Source: Hanleya hanleyi (lineage: Eukaryota; Mollusca; Polyplacophora; Lepidopleurida; Hanleyidae). Taken from it: 64,000 nt of DNA. Position numbers and translations under genes: made by a program. This document shows, in pieces, positions 42,695-54,575 of the stretch; the stretch's first letter is position 1; each line of letters starts with the position of its first letter. The notes under the pieces were generated by a model, which was given only the letters and a program-made list of their open reading frames with translations, searched no databases and was not told where the DNA came from. The stretch lies in assembly GCA_036873755.1 (NCBI GenBank), contig JAVTVY010012634.1:248001-312000 (forward strand), read 5' to 3'.

Positions 42695-43527
42695 AAGGCC
42701 CAAGGGGAATAAAAAAATGTTGGCGTCTACAATACAAGTAGATAAATAATTTGGTCGCTGTACGTATCGAATACATTCAAGCATATCCAAGATCATTACA
42801 CCCAGAAAGGGGCATAACTCCATAAAATAAAGGCAGAGATGATGAAGTTTTTGTACGCATCTAGAATACAACTACATAAGTTTCCAAAATTTAGCAGATG
42901 TACCGAACACCGATCTACAGATATAACTTGTACACTATATATCACAAAATAATCAGGGATTATATATTAGATCCGAAAAGGGGCATAACTCCATAAAATA
43001 TGGGCTAAGAGAACTAATTTCTTTGTAGGCATTTAGAATACAACTAAAAAAAAAAGTTTCATCTTAATTTGCAAGCTGTACCAAACACAGTTAATTAGAT
43101 ATAACTGGTTACAGCCAAGCATGCATCATAAAATTGAAAATTATTGCACCTGAAAGGGGCGTAACTCCATAAAATAAGGGCTGAGGTGACTAATTTTCTG
43201 TTGGCTTCTAGAATACAACTATTAAAGTAAGTTTCCAAAATGTAGTAGCTGTATCAAACACAGTTCTACAGATATAGTTAATTACATTCAAGTATATATC
43301 ACAAAATATGAAATTAATACATCTGTGAAGGGGCATAACTCTGTAAAATATGGACTGAGAAAAGCCATTTTCGATAGGCGTCGGACTTATAGATACATGT
43401 AAACAAGTTCCCAAAATTTGGTCACTGTATCTCGAACAGTTTTTCCTAAAATGATGTAACGGACGGACGTATGGACGGACGGACATACATCGCGACGACA
43501 AGGCCAAAATGGCCGAGGGGTAAAAAA
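42695..43527 (+). repeat. Microsatellite-tailed tandem array, family G
   Basis: It begins 'aaggcccaaggggaataaaa' directly after the outer family-F end. Units of ~160-175 bp repeat 'aaggggcataactccataaa' (about 42816, 42975, 43155, 43327). The tail is GGACGGAC microsatellite, hairpin ggccaaaatggcc and GAGGGGTAAAAAAA. No coding sequence. Confidence 0.8.
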
Positions 43528-45639
43528 AGCAGGTCAAATTTTTGCATTTGCAGGTCATCTCAGATTTGACCGGCACATTTTTTTACGGGATTTTTTTGCA
43601 GGTCATCCCTTCTACTCTAAAGGTACCAGACCACTATTTAAAATAGTGCCGATCCGTTAACCCCTTTAGGCAACCTCTGCCAGAGAAGTGAATTGTTTTC
43701 AATATTTTTCCCAGTCTCTGTTGCGAGGAATAATTGAAGGCCAGTGGTAGGTGATTGGAGTATGGTATGTGTTTGGTTCCGCTGTGAGTTTGATTTTAAC
43801 TCAAGGCCTAATAAGGAGTTGCTAAGAGGGATTATTTGGGCACCGCTTTCTGAAAGCAGAGAAAAAAGCCAAAATTATGACGTCATTTGTAGGAGCGCGC
43901 ATAACTCAAAATATGGGCGACCCCCGTCAAGAAGTCTGTCCGGTTGTAGTACTTGAATTAAAGTACTTCTGGCCGAAATATGGAAGTCGAGACTTAATTA
44001 ATGAATCGAGGAGATGCAATTACGTTAACAGTTTTTATCTTTCAGAAATGGATTTGGATGAACACAGATGTCAAAATTCAAAGTCACTGTTTTTCAGCAA
44101 AACACAAAGGAGCACTTACCACATTCTTGGTAAAAAAAAAAGTCAGTTCTCCTCGCACAGCATACATGTACAAAAGAGCTCGGCAGCATAACAGTTAATT
44201 TGCTAGGGTTTCCGGGAATTCAAAATTTTGACAAACGAAAACTCAATTTTTTTTCTGAATTGAGTTTTTTCGGGGGTCAGATTGAGTTTTCAAAAAAATG
44301 ACCGCCGCTTTACATACTTTAATTGAGTTTTCGATTATTTTGACCACCACTGTATATTTGATGCAAACAAAAAAGAGTATATGCCATTGGAATCAATCTT
44401 TGAGTTTTCTTTTAATTCAGTTTTTTTTAAATGTCCAAAATGACATTTCTGGTGAGACTTGACATCAAGTGATATCGTCCTCATCATTGTTGGGCGGGGG
44501 GGGGGGGGGTACTACTTTTGGAAAACTCATGGGATTAACAACATTTATTTGGTGGTGGAGGTGGGGGGGGGGGGGAAGGGGTGCATTGTATTCTAGGAAG
44601 AAGTGGAAAAATCACATAAATAATTTAATTAACTAAATTTTAAAAAAAAACAAAGAATCATTCTTGTTTACTTATCATGTGCATGTGTGAAAGGGAGAGG
44701 GTTATTATCCATGGGAGAAGAAAAAACAGAATATTGTGATAATATGGGAGATAATTCATAGGTGGTATATATTTATTATTATATAGAACATGCCCAGAAA
44801 TATTTGTTTGTGTATGTTACTTTTGGAAAAACCCAATCGCGAATAAAACCAAAGCCAAATGCAATGGTTTCATTATGACTTCCAACAACAACACACGACG
44901 TGAGGCAGATAGCACAAAGCTCCTACGGAGTACCAAGCAAAGAAGTTGAATAATTATCAGTATTAAAGCAAGAAATTTAAATAAAATTAGTGGAATTGTA
45001 ATTGCCTGTGCTTGTGCGTTGAATGTTTCTCGCACTGCTGTAAAAAAAATTCTGTGCGAAGACAGCTAGCCGCCGGGAACTCGCCACACAAGGTCCGATA
45101 TGGTTGAATGCGATAGACGTGAAGAAAACGTGGTCCCACGTGGTCCCTGTGGTACAAGTTGTCTCCCTTCCGTAGGGGCTCGGCAATCAGCAGACTTCGA
45201 GAGAAAAATATCTCGGCCTCCGCGGGTTACATTTTCATTGGATGACGAATGAGAAGCGATGTCTAAAGCTTACAAAGCCACAAGTACGGAAACAAACGAA
45301 GTGGCAGAGATAACCTGGTACATACATGTGTACTCCAACCCATGACATATGAAACATTGTAGGATGGGAGAGTGCCGATCGAGATACAACAACAACGGCT
45401 CATCCGGTCAGAATTTCTTTCATTTTTATGTTCACTTTTCTGGATTTTCAGTTTATATACATTAAATTGAGTATCCTGTCTCGTTAACAGCACTCCTGAA
45501 GTTGAGTTTTTTTTTCATTGAATTGGGTATTTGGCCCTTGAAACCCAGGAACTTGAGATTTTTATCGTTGGTATTCAGTTTTCAGCATTTTTTTTCAGAC
45601 GTTTTTTTCCCCCGGAGACGGCGGACTTTAAAAAAATAA
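43528..45639. other. Low-complexity region, no gene recognised
   Basis: It contains G-runs (about 44495-44508 and 44564-44576), A/T runs, and repeated 'aattgagttttt'/'aaaactcaattt' phrases at 44245-44340 and 45500-45560 that are partly inverted to each other. These may be the ends of a ~1.3 kb inverted-repeat element (about 44210-45560) whose borders I cannot fix. Open frames 43744-44198 lack domains. Confidence 0.4.
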
Positions 45640-47187
45640 TATGAAGCTGCGCATCTGAAAACCCCTCAGCTCTGGGTACATTCATATGTATTCAATTTGA
45701 ACCAAGATGTCAGGAACACCAAGCAGTCAAGTCACAAATATACAGATTATCAAAAAATTTGCAATTAGAAATGACCCCTAAGGTTTCCGTTGAATCAGAG
45801 AAACCGGTATTCATTACATAAGTTTCTTGGTGCATCAATGATGTATACCAAATTTTACATTGAGAGCATTTGAACGGTATCAGAGATAGAGATCATTAAT
45901 GATTTCGCATAAATTAAAGATGGCCGCTCATCCTTCCCGCCACTCAGAGGAACTGATGTGGTTATTCATTGAAAGTCTCTTGATACATTGATGCTGTATA
46001 CCAAGTTTCGTATAGAACACTGAAATAGTATCAGAGATATACATCATTAAAGATTTTGTATAAATTAAAGATGGCAGGGGTCGAAATATTCAAAATAATT
46101 TACCTGTCATACGAGACAGGTGACCAAAATGTTTACCTGTCACCTTTAAGAATTATCTGAACATGCAATCGTTGAAATTGTCACATACATGTAACTCGAG
46201 ATTACTGACAAATTTAGATGTTGCAAGACACTAATAAATGAATGACACCTTGTTTACTTGCACTTATTAGCAGGTGTTTTGAATGAATTTTGTTGAAGAT
46301 ATATTTTGAGCACCAAAACAAAATTATTGGCTACCTGTCAATAGAGACAGGTACATTATTTCTCTACTTGTCTCTTTCAAAAATTACCTGTCAGAGACAG
46401 GTAGACAGGTGTAAATTTCGACCCCTGAGATGGCCACCATGGTTTCCGCCCAATCAGAGAAACCAGAACTGTCATTTGTCGTAAGTCTCTTGATACATCG
46501 ATGATGTATACCAAATTTTACATCGAGCACTTGAACGGTATCATGGTATCAGAGAACGAGATCATTAATGATTTTGCATAAATTAAAGATGGCCGCCCAT
46601 CCTTCCCCCCACTCAGAGGAACTGATGTGGTTATTCAATGCAAGTCTCTTGATACATCGATGCTGTATACCAAGTTTGGTATAGAACACTTAAATGGTAT
46701 CAGAGATAATGTTTTTGCATAAATTAAAGATGGCCACCACAGTTTTCGGTCAATCACGTCTCGATTTAAAGTATCTGGATGTATCGATGATGTTTACCAA
46801 CTCTCATATTAAACAATTGAATGGTAACAGAGATATGTATCATTATCGATTTCGCATAAATTAAAATGGCCTCCAGGATTTCCAGCTAATCAGAAATGCC
46901 GGTTTGGTAATTCATTGAAAGTTGCTTGATGTATCGATGATGTATACCAACTTTCGTATTGAACAGTTGAATGGTTTCCGAGATATGGATCATTATCCAT
47001 TTTGCATAAAATTAAAGATGGCCGCCAAGGTTTCCACTCAATCAGGTCCTAGGTAAATAAGCATACTAAATTTGGAATTCGTCAGTGGAACCGTTTTTCA
47101 GCTATCTCGCTCACGTACGGACGTACGGACAGACGGACGTACAAGACGACAATACCCCATAGCCAAAATTGGCCGAGGGGTAAAAAC
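45640..47187 (+). repeat. Microsatellite-tailed tandem array, family A, copy 2
   Basis: The 5' end has 'tatgaagctgcgcatctgaa' and AACCCCTCAGCTC. Diverged units recur with 'taaattaaagatggccgc' phrases. The tail is acggacgtacggacagacgg, then 'agccaaaattggccgagggg' and TAAAAA. A 353 bp transposon interrupts it at 46075-46427. Confidence 0.85.
46075..46427. mobile_element. 353 bp inverted-repeat transposon with 6 bp duplication AGATGG
   Basis: The ends CAGGGGTCGAAAT are mirrored exactly at 46415-46427. AGATGG flanks both sides (46069-46074, 46428-46433). The interior repeats ACCTGTC and GACAGGT several times as inverted pairs. It interrupts a family-A unit, so it is younger. CAG ends and a 6 bp duplication are also seen at 2246-3098, although the rest of the two elements is unlike. 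Confidence 0.88.
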
Positions 47188-47560
47188 AGAGGTTGTCAAT
47201 TTTTTTATTTTTTTTCTACTTTCCAAAAATTCGGGTCGGCGGTGCCCGTAAACCAAGAAATAAAAAAAAACTCGCACTGTAACATATATTTACAAAGGGT
47301 ACATCACTATTAATTTGACACTATTCAGACAGAAAGTATTAACGAATATGATAACATCAACATAATTGAACTATTTAAATTGAACGTAAACCCTCAAGTA
47401 AAGTTTCCATCGAATGAAAGACCATTGCAAAGTGTTGTTACACAGAATAAACTCAAATAAAGCATGGTATTCTATGGTGGTCTGTTGCAATCATATTTAG
47501 GTCCAGTGACGTCACACTGCCTTAATACTTATATTTCAAACTGTGTATGCAATTTTCAAT

Positions 47561-47775
47561 GCTTGATTCAAGCTTAAGGTGTGTATACTTTGAGTTTCAA
47601 CATAGACTCACTGTTCCAGTGTGCATGTTTCACCAAAATCGAGGAAATTAAATGGAAGATTCAAATTGACTTTTATTATGAGTTACCATCTCCCCGATGT
47701 TGGTGAAACATGCACACTAGAACAGCGAGTCTGCGTTGAAACTCAAAGTATACACACCTTAAGCTTGAATCAAGT
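47561..47775. repeat. 215 bp palindromic insertion in the left arm
   Basis: gcttgattcaagcttaaggt at the left is mirrored at the right end (ccttaagcttgaatcaag). Arms of about 75 bp surround a ~65 bp loop. The corresponding place in the right arm (about 53375) lacks it, so it is a later insertion. The open frame 47621-47872 across it is not a gene. Confidence 0.85.
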
Positions 47776-49299
47776 ATTGGAAAGTAGTCCAGTCAAATTG
47801 AGGTTTGACCCACCACAAATTGCAACAGAATTGTTTTTGCTGCAGGGCATTTCCGAAAGGTCTCTAGAATAACATACTAAAAGTCTACAAACAGATATGC
47901 ATGGGAAATATATTAAATTTCAAGTTGAAATTTGAGGTATTTTTCACGAAATTTCAGTGTTTACCTGTCTCTTGCTCCTATAAGATAACCTTGTACTTGG
48001 TACTAAGCGTGAAAGAAATGGGTCATTACTTACACTCATTCCATTCGTTATCATATCAAGGTTATACTCAGCCTAAAATAATACCCTTGCACGAAAATAT
48101 TTATGGAGAAATTCAAAATGGCGGATGTATGGGGTCATTCTAAATCTGAACTTTTTACTATTTTCATGACAGTCCAGGCAATCTACATGTATCTGCTTTT
48201 TTTAGCTGGACCCAAAACAAATTGCAACAGAATTTTTTCACTGGTATGTATTTCTAATAGGTTCTCAGAACAACATACTAAAAGTCTATCAAAATCTATT
48301 TGGTGGAGACACGACTTTTTTTGAAAACAAAGATACACCATTTTATAATACATAACAGGCCATTATGCCTCATATAAGCAAGGTAGAATATTGTTTTTTT
48401 CCGTGAATAAGGACAGTTTATCATCCAGAAATCCAATTAATACATGACCCAGGGTACAGTATGCCATGGTGGTGAAAACATTTGTCTTCCCGGTGGATTT
48501 GCTCATAAGCGTAGATAGCAAACTGATAGTTCAGCATCAGGCTATATGAATTATACATGGTCATATTCAGTCAGTTAACATTTTTGCCATTAGCATAATC
48601 ATCTGAAAGAGGAATTCTCTCCCAAAATAAATAAACTGACAAGCTGTGATATATTTTCCTTCAACCGATAACTGTCACAGACAATATTTCCACAAACCCA
48701 CTCATGGAGATATCTCTCTATTATCAGAGCATGTGCCTTGTTGAAAAATACAGCTCTGCAAACCATTAATGATCTATCGCAATTGTGTGTCATATGTTTT
48801 GACGAAAGAAGAATAATTATGCAGATCCTATCATCTAATTATCAACAAATAATAATCTAGATTATAGGCAAACTTGATGTTCTACCATGACGTTCTACCA
48901 TGCCATTTACCATGTTTCATTTTACATTTTCAGCAATATAGGCCATGCTCCTACAGATGCATCTTCTTCAGCTGCAATCTTTCTTGCAGTTGCACCTGAT
49001 AACCTCAAAGAGTGCCAGTGGAACTGGTTGCAGTTCAGTTTTCATAGAGAGAAGCCGTCCACCCTCATTCTTGTGACTGCAATGGATGGTCTTCCCCTTT
49101 CCACTCTAAACACGCGAACCTTGATACTTAGCTGACGCTGATGTTGGTGGAAGGTTTTGAATGTCAGTATGTCGGCACCTCTTCCCACTTCCCTTATATG
49201 TGTTGTAATTGTACCTGCACATATATGGTTCGTTTTTGTCACAGAAACGCTTGTACCTCATGCAGCCAATTGCTTCGTCAGGGTTATCATTGTATAAAC

Positions 49300-49535
49300 A
49301 CACAAGCACCTGCAATAGATAACCTCAATCGGGACTCTCAATGGCCTGGTTGAACACTTCAGCTTGTTGGCGAAATAGCTCATTGAGCGTTGTTTTCTTT
49401 ACGGCCGCACATTTGCCAATGCCATATTGTCAGTATACTGTGTCACAGCCCTGAATGGCATGCACAAACAGCATATTTGTGCAGACTTACATTCCCAGCA
49501 CAGCCTTTGTCTTCTTGACATTCCAAACTATCCGT
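49300..49535 (-). pseudogene. GCDT/GIGK protein fragment, left-arm copy (broken)
   Basis: On the minus strand the peptide runs VWNVKKTK...VLGM, a stop, then NMLFVHAIQGCDTVY, a stop, then QYGIGKCAAVKKTT and ELFRQQA. It is clearly the same protein as the right-arm copy in opposite orientation, with at least two nonsense changes. See the right-arm entry for interpretation. Confidence 0.7.
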
Positions 49536-49801
49536 TTCTTTGCATTCTCTCTTGGCTGAAAGTAGATGTCATTGTCATCCATGTCTGCATGAAAACAGAG
49601 CAGAACTAACAGGTCAATATCATAACCAACCAAAGTTTTGATGCTTTCAGTCGATTAAACGGCAGTTTTTACAATAAAAACATCAGCATACGAAACATTC
49701 CGCCCTTTCCAACTGGTCACTCATAAGAGTAATGAACTGCTACTTGTTGACGTTGTTTGCTAGGAATTCGTCTTTCTTTGACTGAATGACCATGTCACTA
49801 A

Positions 49802-50065
49802 CGAGGCCGGAGAGTTTGGAATGTCAAGAAGACAAAGACTGTGCTGGGAATGCAAGTCTGTACAAATATGTTGCTTGTGCATGCCATTCTGGGCTGTGAC
49901 ACAGTATTCCGACCATATGGCATTGGCAAAAGTGCTGCCTTGAAGAAGACAACTGTCACTGAGCTATTTCGCCAACAAGCTGGAGTGTTTATCCAGGTCA
50001 TGGGTGTCCCGACCAAGGTCATTTATTACAGCAGCATAGAAAACGCTTATATGTTTATACAGTAG
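49802..50065 (+). pseudogene. GCDT/GIGK protein fragment, right-arm copy (FEN1/XPG helix-two-turn-helix-like)
   Basis: An open frame of 87 codons to TAG without a clear start. It reads VWNVKKTKTVLGMQVCTNML, then HAILGCDTVFRPYGIGK, then AALKK and ELFRQQAGVF. The LGCD...GIGxxxAL pattern resembles the helix-two-turn-helix of FEN1/XPG nucleases (LGCDY...GIGPKRA). I also recall HAxxGCDT-type proteins as common, often transposon-associated, sequences in marine invertebrates. Only a fragment is present, so no function is claimed. It is intact while the left-arm copy has stops. Confidence 0.55.
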
Positions 50066-50850
50066 TAATCCAAACGAAGGAATTGACTTGAGGGGAAGAC
50101 CTCCATTGCAGCCACAAAAATGGGAGTGGACAATTCAATCGGTTTCTCCCTGCGAAAACTGATCTGCCACCAGCTTCAGGGGTTACTTGAGGTTATCAGG
50201 TGGAACTGCAAGAAGGATTGCAGCTGAAGCAAATGCGCCTGTAAGAATCATGGCCTGGATTGTTCAAGTATGTGTGGAGAATGCAAACGACTGAGCTGTG
50301 CAAACTCATCAAACCCAGACCTTTGAAAATGACATTGGCTACTGGTATTGGGATTGGTAGTGCTGTGACATATTCCTCAACTTATGGCAGTGTTCATGAG
50401 GAATAACATTAAAAGACATCAACTATATGTATGAGAAGTCACTTCCCCTAATAATGTTACCATGAACCAGAATGTAAAATGAAACTTGATAAGTTACATG
50501 TATGCCGTCAACTTTGCCTATAATTCAAAGTATTATTTGTTTGAGAATTAAATGATATATTAGGATCTGCATAATTATTCTTCTTTCATCAACAACATTT
50601 GTCTTACAAATAATTGTGATGGATCATAAATGTTTGGTAGATTGTCGTTATATATCTGAACTATTGCTAAACGCGACGTTGAATCTAATTCTCTCTCTCT
50701 AATGATTGGCAAGGCTGCAATTTTTTCAACAAGGTACAAACACTATTGAATGTCGGACCTGACACTTGCTTGTGATAATAGAGTTATATCTTTATAAGTG
50801 ATTGTCAAAGGTTGAAAGAAAATATATCACAGCTTGTCAGTTCCCTTTAA

Positions 50851-51364
50851 AGGTTATACCAAATGACTCTATACTACTTTGCATTAAAACATACCCAGTA
50901 GTGTTCCAAACAACAAATTAGTATTTTTTTCTTGAATAATGTTGTCGAAGTGGGTTTTAGGACACGAATAACACACATGTGGGAGAAAACGTATTGGAGC
51001 CATGACCTCTGGTGCATGACGTCACAACCTGATTACGACTGCGCCGTAAACGTCATAGTCTATGACGTCGGGCGTTGTTACGAAAGATTCGCCCAACTGT
51101 GGGAGTTCTAGCGTGATGTCGCTGACATTTTGACGTCACAACAGGCATTTGAGCGAAATCGTAATCAGGTTGTGACGTCACAGGTCAAGCGGTCACAGCT
51201 TTCGCCGTTTTGAAAGGGGTGTGAAACTGTTGCACTTTACTGCTGCTATTTCCAACCTTGGGCAGTTTGAAAACATACAAAAATGTAAAACAAGTCTATA
51301 TAATCACCTCTACAACAATTTAGAACAAAAAAGTTGCAGATTTTGAGACCATTTTGTATAACCT
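50851..51364. mobile_element. 514 bp TTAA element, AGGTTATAC family
   Basis: TTAA (50847-50850, 51365-51368) flanks inverted ends AGGTTATACCAAATG / complement of CATTTTGTATAACCT. The interior has long inverted segments ('gacgtcacaacctgattacg' near 51018 mirrored near 51160) and three TGACGTCA palindromes. It interrupts the right arm of the giant palindrome. Confidence 0.9.
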
Positions 51365-51753
51365 TTAAGATAACAATGCTAATGGAAATAATGCCAACTG
51401 GCAGGATATAACCATGTATGATTATATACCCTGGTGCTGAACTATCGTTTTGCTATCTACTTTTATGAGCAAATCCATTGGGAATGCAAATGTTTTCACC
51501 ACCATAGAATAATGTATCCTAGATCATCATGTATTGATTGGATTTCTGGATGATAAACTGTCCTTATTCAGAGACAAACCAATATTTTCTACCTTCTTGT
51601 ATGAAGCATGATGGTGTATCTTTGTTTTAGAAAAAGTCGTATCTCCACCAAATAGACTTTGGTAGACTTTTAGTATGTTGTTCTGTGGGCCTATTAGAAA
51701 TGCATATCAGTGAACAAAATTCTGTTGCAATTTGTTTTGGGTCCAGCTAAAAA

Positions 51754-52984
51754 TACGAAGCTGCGCATCTGAAAACCCCTCGGCTCCGGACGCCAGCCAT
51801 TCATAATGTATTCAATTTGAATCACGACTTCAGGAACACTAAGCAGTCAAGTGACAAATATACAGATTATGAAAAATTTTGCAATTAGGAATGGCCCCTA
51901 AGGTTTCCGTCCAATCAGAGAAACCGGTATTCATTACATAATTCTCTTGTGGTATTCATTACCAAATTTTACATCGAGCATTTGAAAGTTATCAGAGATA
52001 GAGATCATTAATGATTTTGCATAAATTAAAGATGGCAAAGGAACTGCCAGAGGAACTTTTGTGGTTATTCATTGCAAGTCTCTTGATACATCGATGCTGG
52101 ATACCAAGTTTCATATAGAACACTGAAATGGTATCAAAGATATACATCATTAAAGATTTTGCACAAATTAAAGATGGCCACCAAGGTTTCCGCCCAATCA
52201 GAAATGCCAGAACTGCCATTTATCGTAAGTCTATTGATGCATCGATGATATATACCAAATTTTACATCAATCACTCGAACAGTATCAGAGATAGAGATCA
52301 TTAATGATTTTGCATAAATTAAAGATGGCAGCCCATCCTTCCCGCCACTCAGAGGAACTGATGTGGCTATACATTGCAGATCTCTTGATACATCGATGCT
52401 GTATACCAAGTTTCGTATAGAACACTTGAATGGTATCAGAGATATATATCATTAAAGATTTTGCATAAATTAAAGATGGCCGCCAAGGTTTTAACCGAAT
52501 CAGGGAAACTGGTTTGGTCATTCCTTTGAAGTTTCTTGATGCATCGATGATCTATACCAAGTTTCACACAGAGAAATGGTACCTAAGATACACAAGATTA
52601 ATGATTCCGCATAAATTAAATATGGCCGCCAAAGTTTCCAACCAATCTGGTCCAGATTCAATAGGGTTCTGGGTCATGAGCATATGGATGTGCAGTGCAA
52701 GTTTGGGGTGCCTAGATTAAGTCATTCTAAAGATATCTTGGTAACAAGAAAGCTGTGATGGTTTCGCATAAATTAAAGATGGCCGCCAAAGTTTCCAACC
52801 AATCAGGTCTGGTGAGGTGGTTCTGGGTCACAAGCATACGGATGCGCACTGCAAGTTTGGTGTGCCTAGGGTAAGTCGTTCTAAAGATATCTTGGTAACG
52901 AGAAAGGTGTGACGGACGGACGGACAGACGGACAGACGTACATGACGACGACAATACCCTTCGGCCAAATTTTGGCCGAGGGGT
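51754..52984 (+). repeat. Microsatellite-tailed tandem array, family A, copy 3
   Basis: It starts 'tacgaagctgcgcatctgaa' with ACCCCTCGGCTCC and ends with GGAC/AGAC microsatellite, then ggccaaattttggccgagggg and TAAAAA. The left arm of the palindrome (48180-48215) preserves the uninterrupted site as a run of seven T, so this copy inserted into an A-run without a target duplication beyond A residues. Confidence 0.88.
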
Positions 52985-53615
52985 AAAAACAGATAGATTG
53001 CCTGGACTGTCATGAAAATGGTAAAAAGTTCAGATTTAGAATGACCCCATACATCCGCCATTTTGAATTTCTCCATAAATATTTTCGTGCAAGGGTATTA
53101 TTTTAGGCTGAGTATAACCTTGATATGATAACGAATGGAATGAGTGTAAGTAATGACCCATTTCTTTCACGCTTAGTACCAAGTACAAGGTTTTCTTATA
53201 GGAGCAAGAGACAGGTAAACACTGAAATTTCGTGAAAAATACCTCATATGGGATTGTAGACTTTTAGTATGTTAGTCTGGGGACCTTTCTGAAATGCATA
53301 GCAGTGAAATAAATTCTGTTGCAATTTGCGGTGGGTTGAGCCCAAAAATGCGCTAGATTTACTGGACTAAAGTGCATACAAAGTTTGAAATATATGTATT
53401 AAGGCAGTGCGACGTCACTGGACCTAAATATGATTGCAACAGACCACCATAGAATACCATGCTTTATTTACAGTTTACTCTGTGTAATAAAATCATAAAA
53501 AATTACAATAAATATTTTTCCACACTGTTTGCAATGGTCTTTCATTTGATCGAAACTTTACGTTTACGATCACTTTAAATACAGTGTGATTCATCAATAA
53601 TTTTATAATATTAAT

Positions 53616-54114
53616 GACAGTTGATAAGTCAAGAAACATTATCCATTCAATAGACTTCAGGTCCAGTCATATGTGGAATTAATTTGGACAATATAGATTG
53701 TCCCTTCGTGAAATATCATACCAAATAGAATATGACCTAGATAAAATAGGTCAGGGACAGTCATCTTCAGTACACCTCACCAGATGTATACGTAGTATTA
53801 ACATGGAAAGCCTAGCTATATTTCTTCATGTTATATCATAATAACAGTATGACCTTAAAAACATAGGTCAAGATCAGTCAACTGGGACAGGCTTCTAGTC
53901 AATCATCATGTAATATGAATTTGGAGACCCTAGCTATAATCCTACAAAAATTATAGCAAATACTAGAATATGACCTTGATAAAATAGGTCAAGGTCGGTC
54001 ATTTTCATTAGGCTTCTGGTATGAATTTACAATGCCTGCCTATAATCTTTCTTGAGATATCGTGTTCACAAGAAAGATGGACGGACAGACAGACAACAGT
54101 GACTTCTGAGGGGT
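53616..54114 (+). repeat. Family E array, partial copy 2
   Basis: Sequence similar to 31010-31820: 'gacttcaggtccagtcatat', 'aaaataggtcaaggtcggtc', 'gatatcgtgttcacaagaaa', then a short GGAC/AGAC tract and GAGGGGTAA. Truncated at the 5' side, and its 3' hairpin is eroded. Confidence 0.75.
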
Positions 54115-54575
54115 AACAAATGATTTGGTTTGTGTGGTCGGCTGATAAAGTGAGACCTGCGTAAACTGATCATGCTTGGGACTATATTGTCAGGTTTGAC
54201 AGATTTATCAAAGTTCAAAATAACTTAAATTTCTGTATCGATACCCAAGATAATGTCAGTATTTAGACGCTGATCGGTTTACCCAAGTGTCGGTATTCAC
54301 AGTTTTCATTGCAGTTTCTCGTGTGAATTTCTGGTAAGTATATATTTACTTTGGCCTATGCTTCAACATGGAGGATATATTTAAGTAGTGATCACTGTCA
54401 TAATATAGTTAATATGCATATCTCTCAATATTGAAGCACAGGTCGGAACAATGTACTATCCAGGCATTTACACAAGAAGCTAATTAGCTGATCACGTGAC
54501 GGTTTTCTATTGTTCAAAAGTTGTATCCAAAAAGACCACCGACAATGGTAATGCACAGGATAGAACAGTTTTCAC
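54115..54575. other. Presumed intron of the CCAR1-like gene, no gene recognised
   Basis: Non-repetitive, moderately AT-rich sequence downstream (minus strand) of the exon ending at 54576. No further exon was found by eye. Confidence 0.4.

Larger units (their letters stand above)
47340..53615. mobile_element. Giant imperfect palindrome (~6.2 kb) with nested insertions
   Basis: The left arm (about 47340-49620) is mirrored by the right arm (about 49790-53615). Examples: 'ccaccatagaataccatgct' at 53442 against 47463-47482, and 'gccattttgaatttctccat' at 53057 against 48104-48123. The centre is ~49620-49790. The left arm has a 215 bp palindrome insert (47561-47775). The right arm has a TTAA element (50851-51364) and a family-A array (51754-52984). 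Each arm contains a copy of the GCDT/GIGK gene fragment. A foldback element or inverted duplication; no target duplication could be fixed. Confidence 0.8.

Noticed and set aside
43744..44198. Overlapping + strand open frames
   Set aside because: No domain, no splice context, low-complexity surroundings.
44495..44577. G-runs as quadruplex regulatory elements
   Set aside because: They are simple homopolymer tracts beside other low-complexity DNA; no gene nearby to regulate.
49042..49353. Several overlapping short frames in the left arm of the giant palindrome
   Set aside because: Apart from the GCDT/GIGK fragment, none is preserved in the opposite arm.
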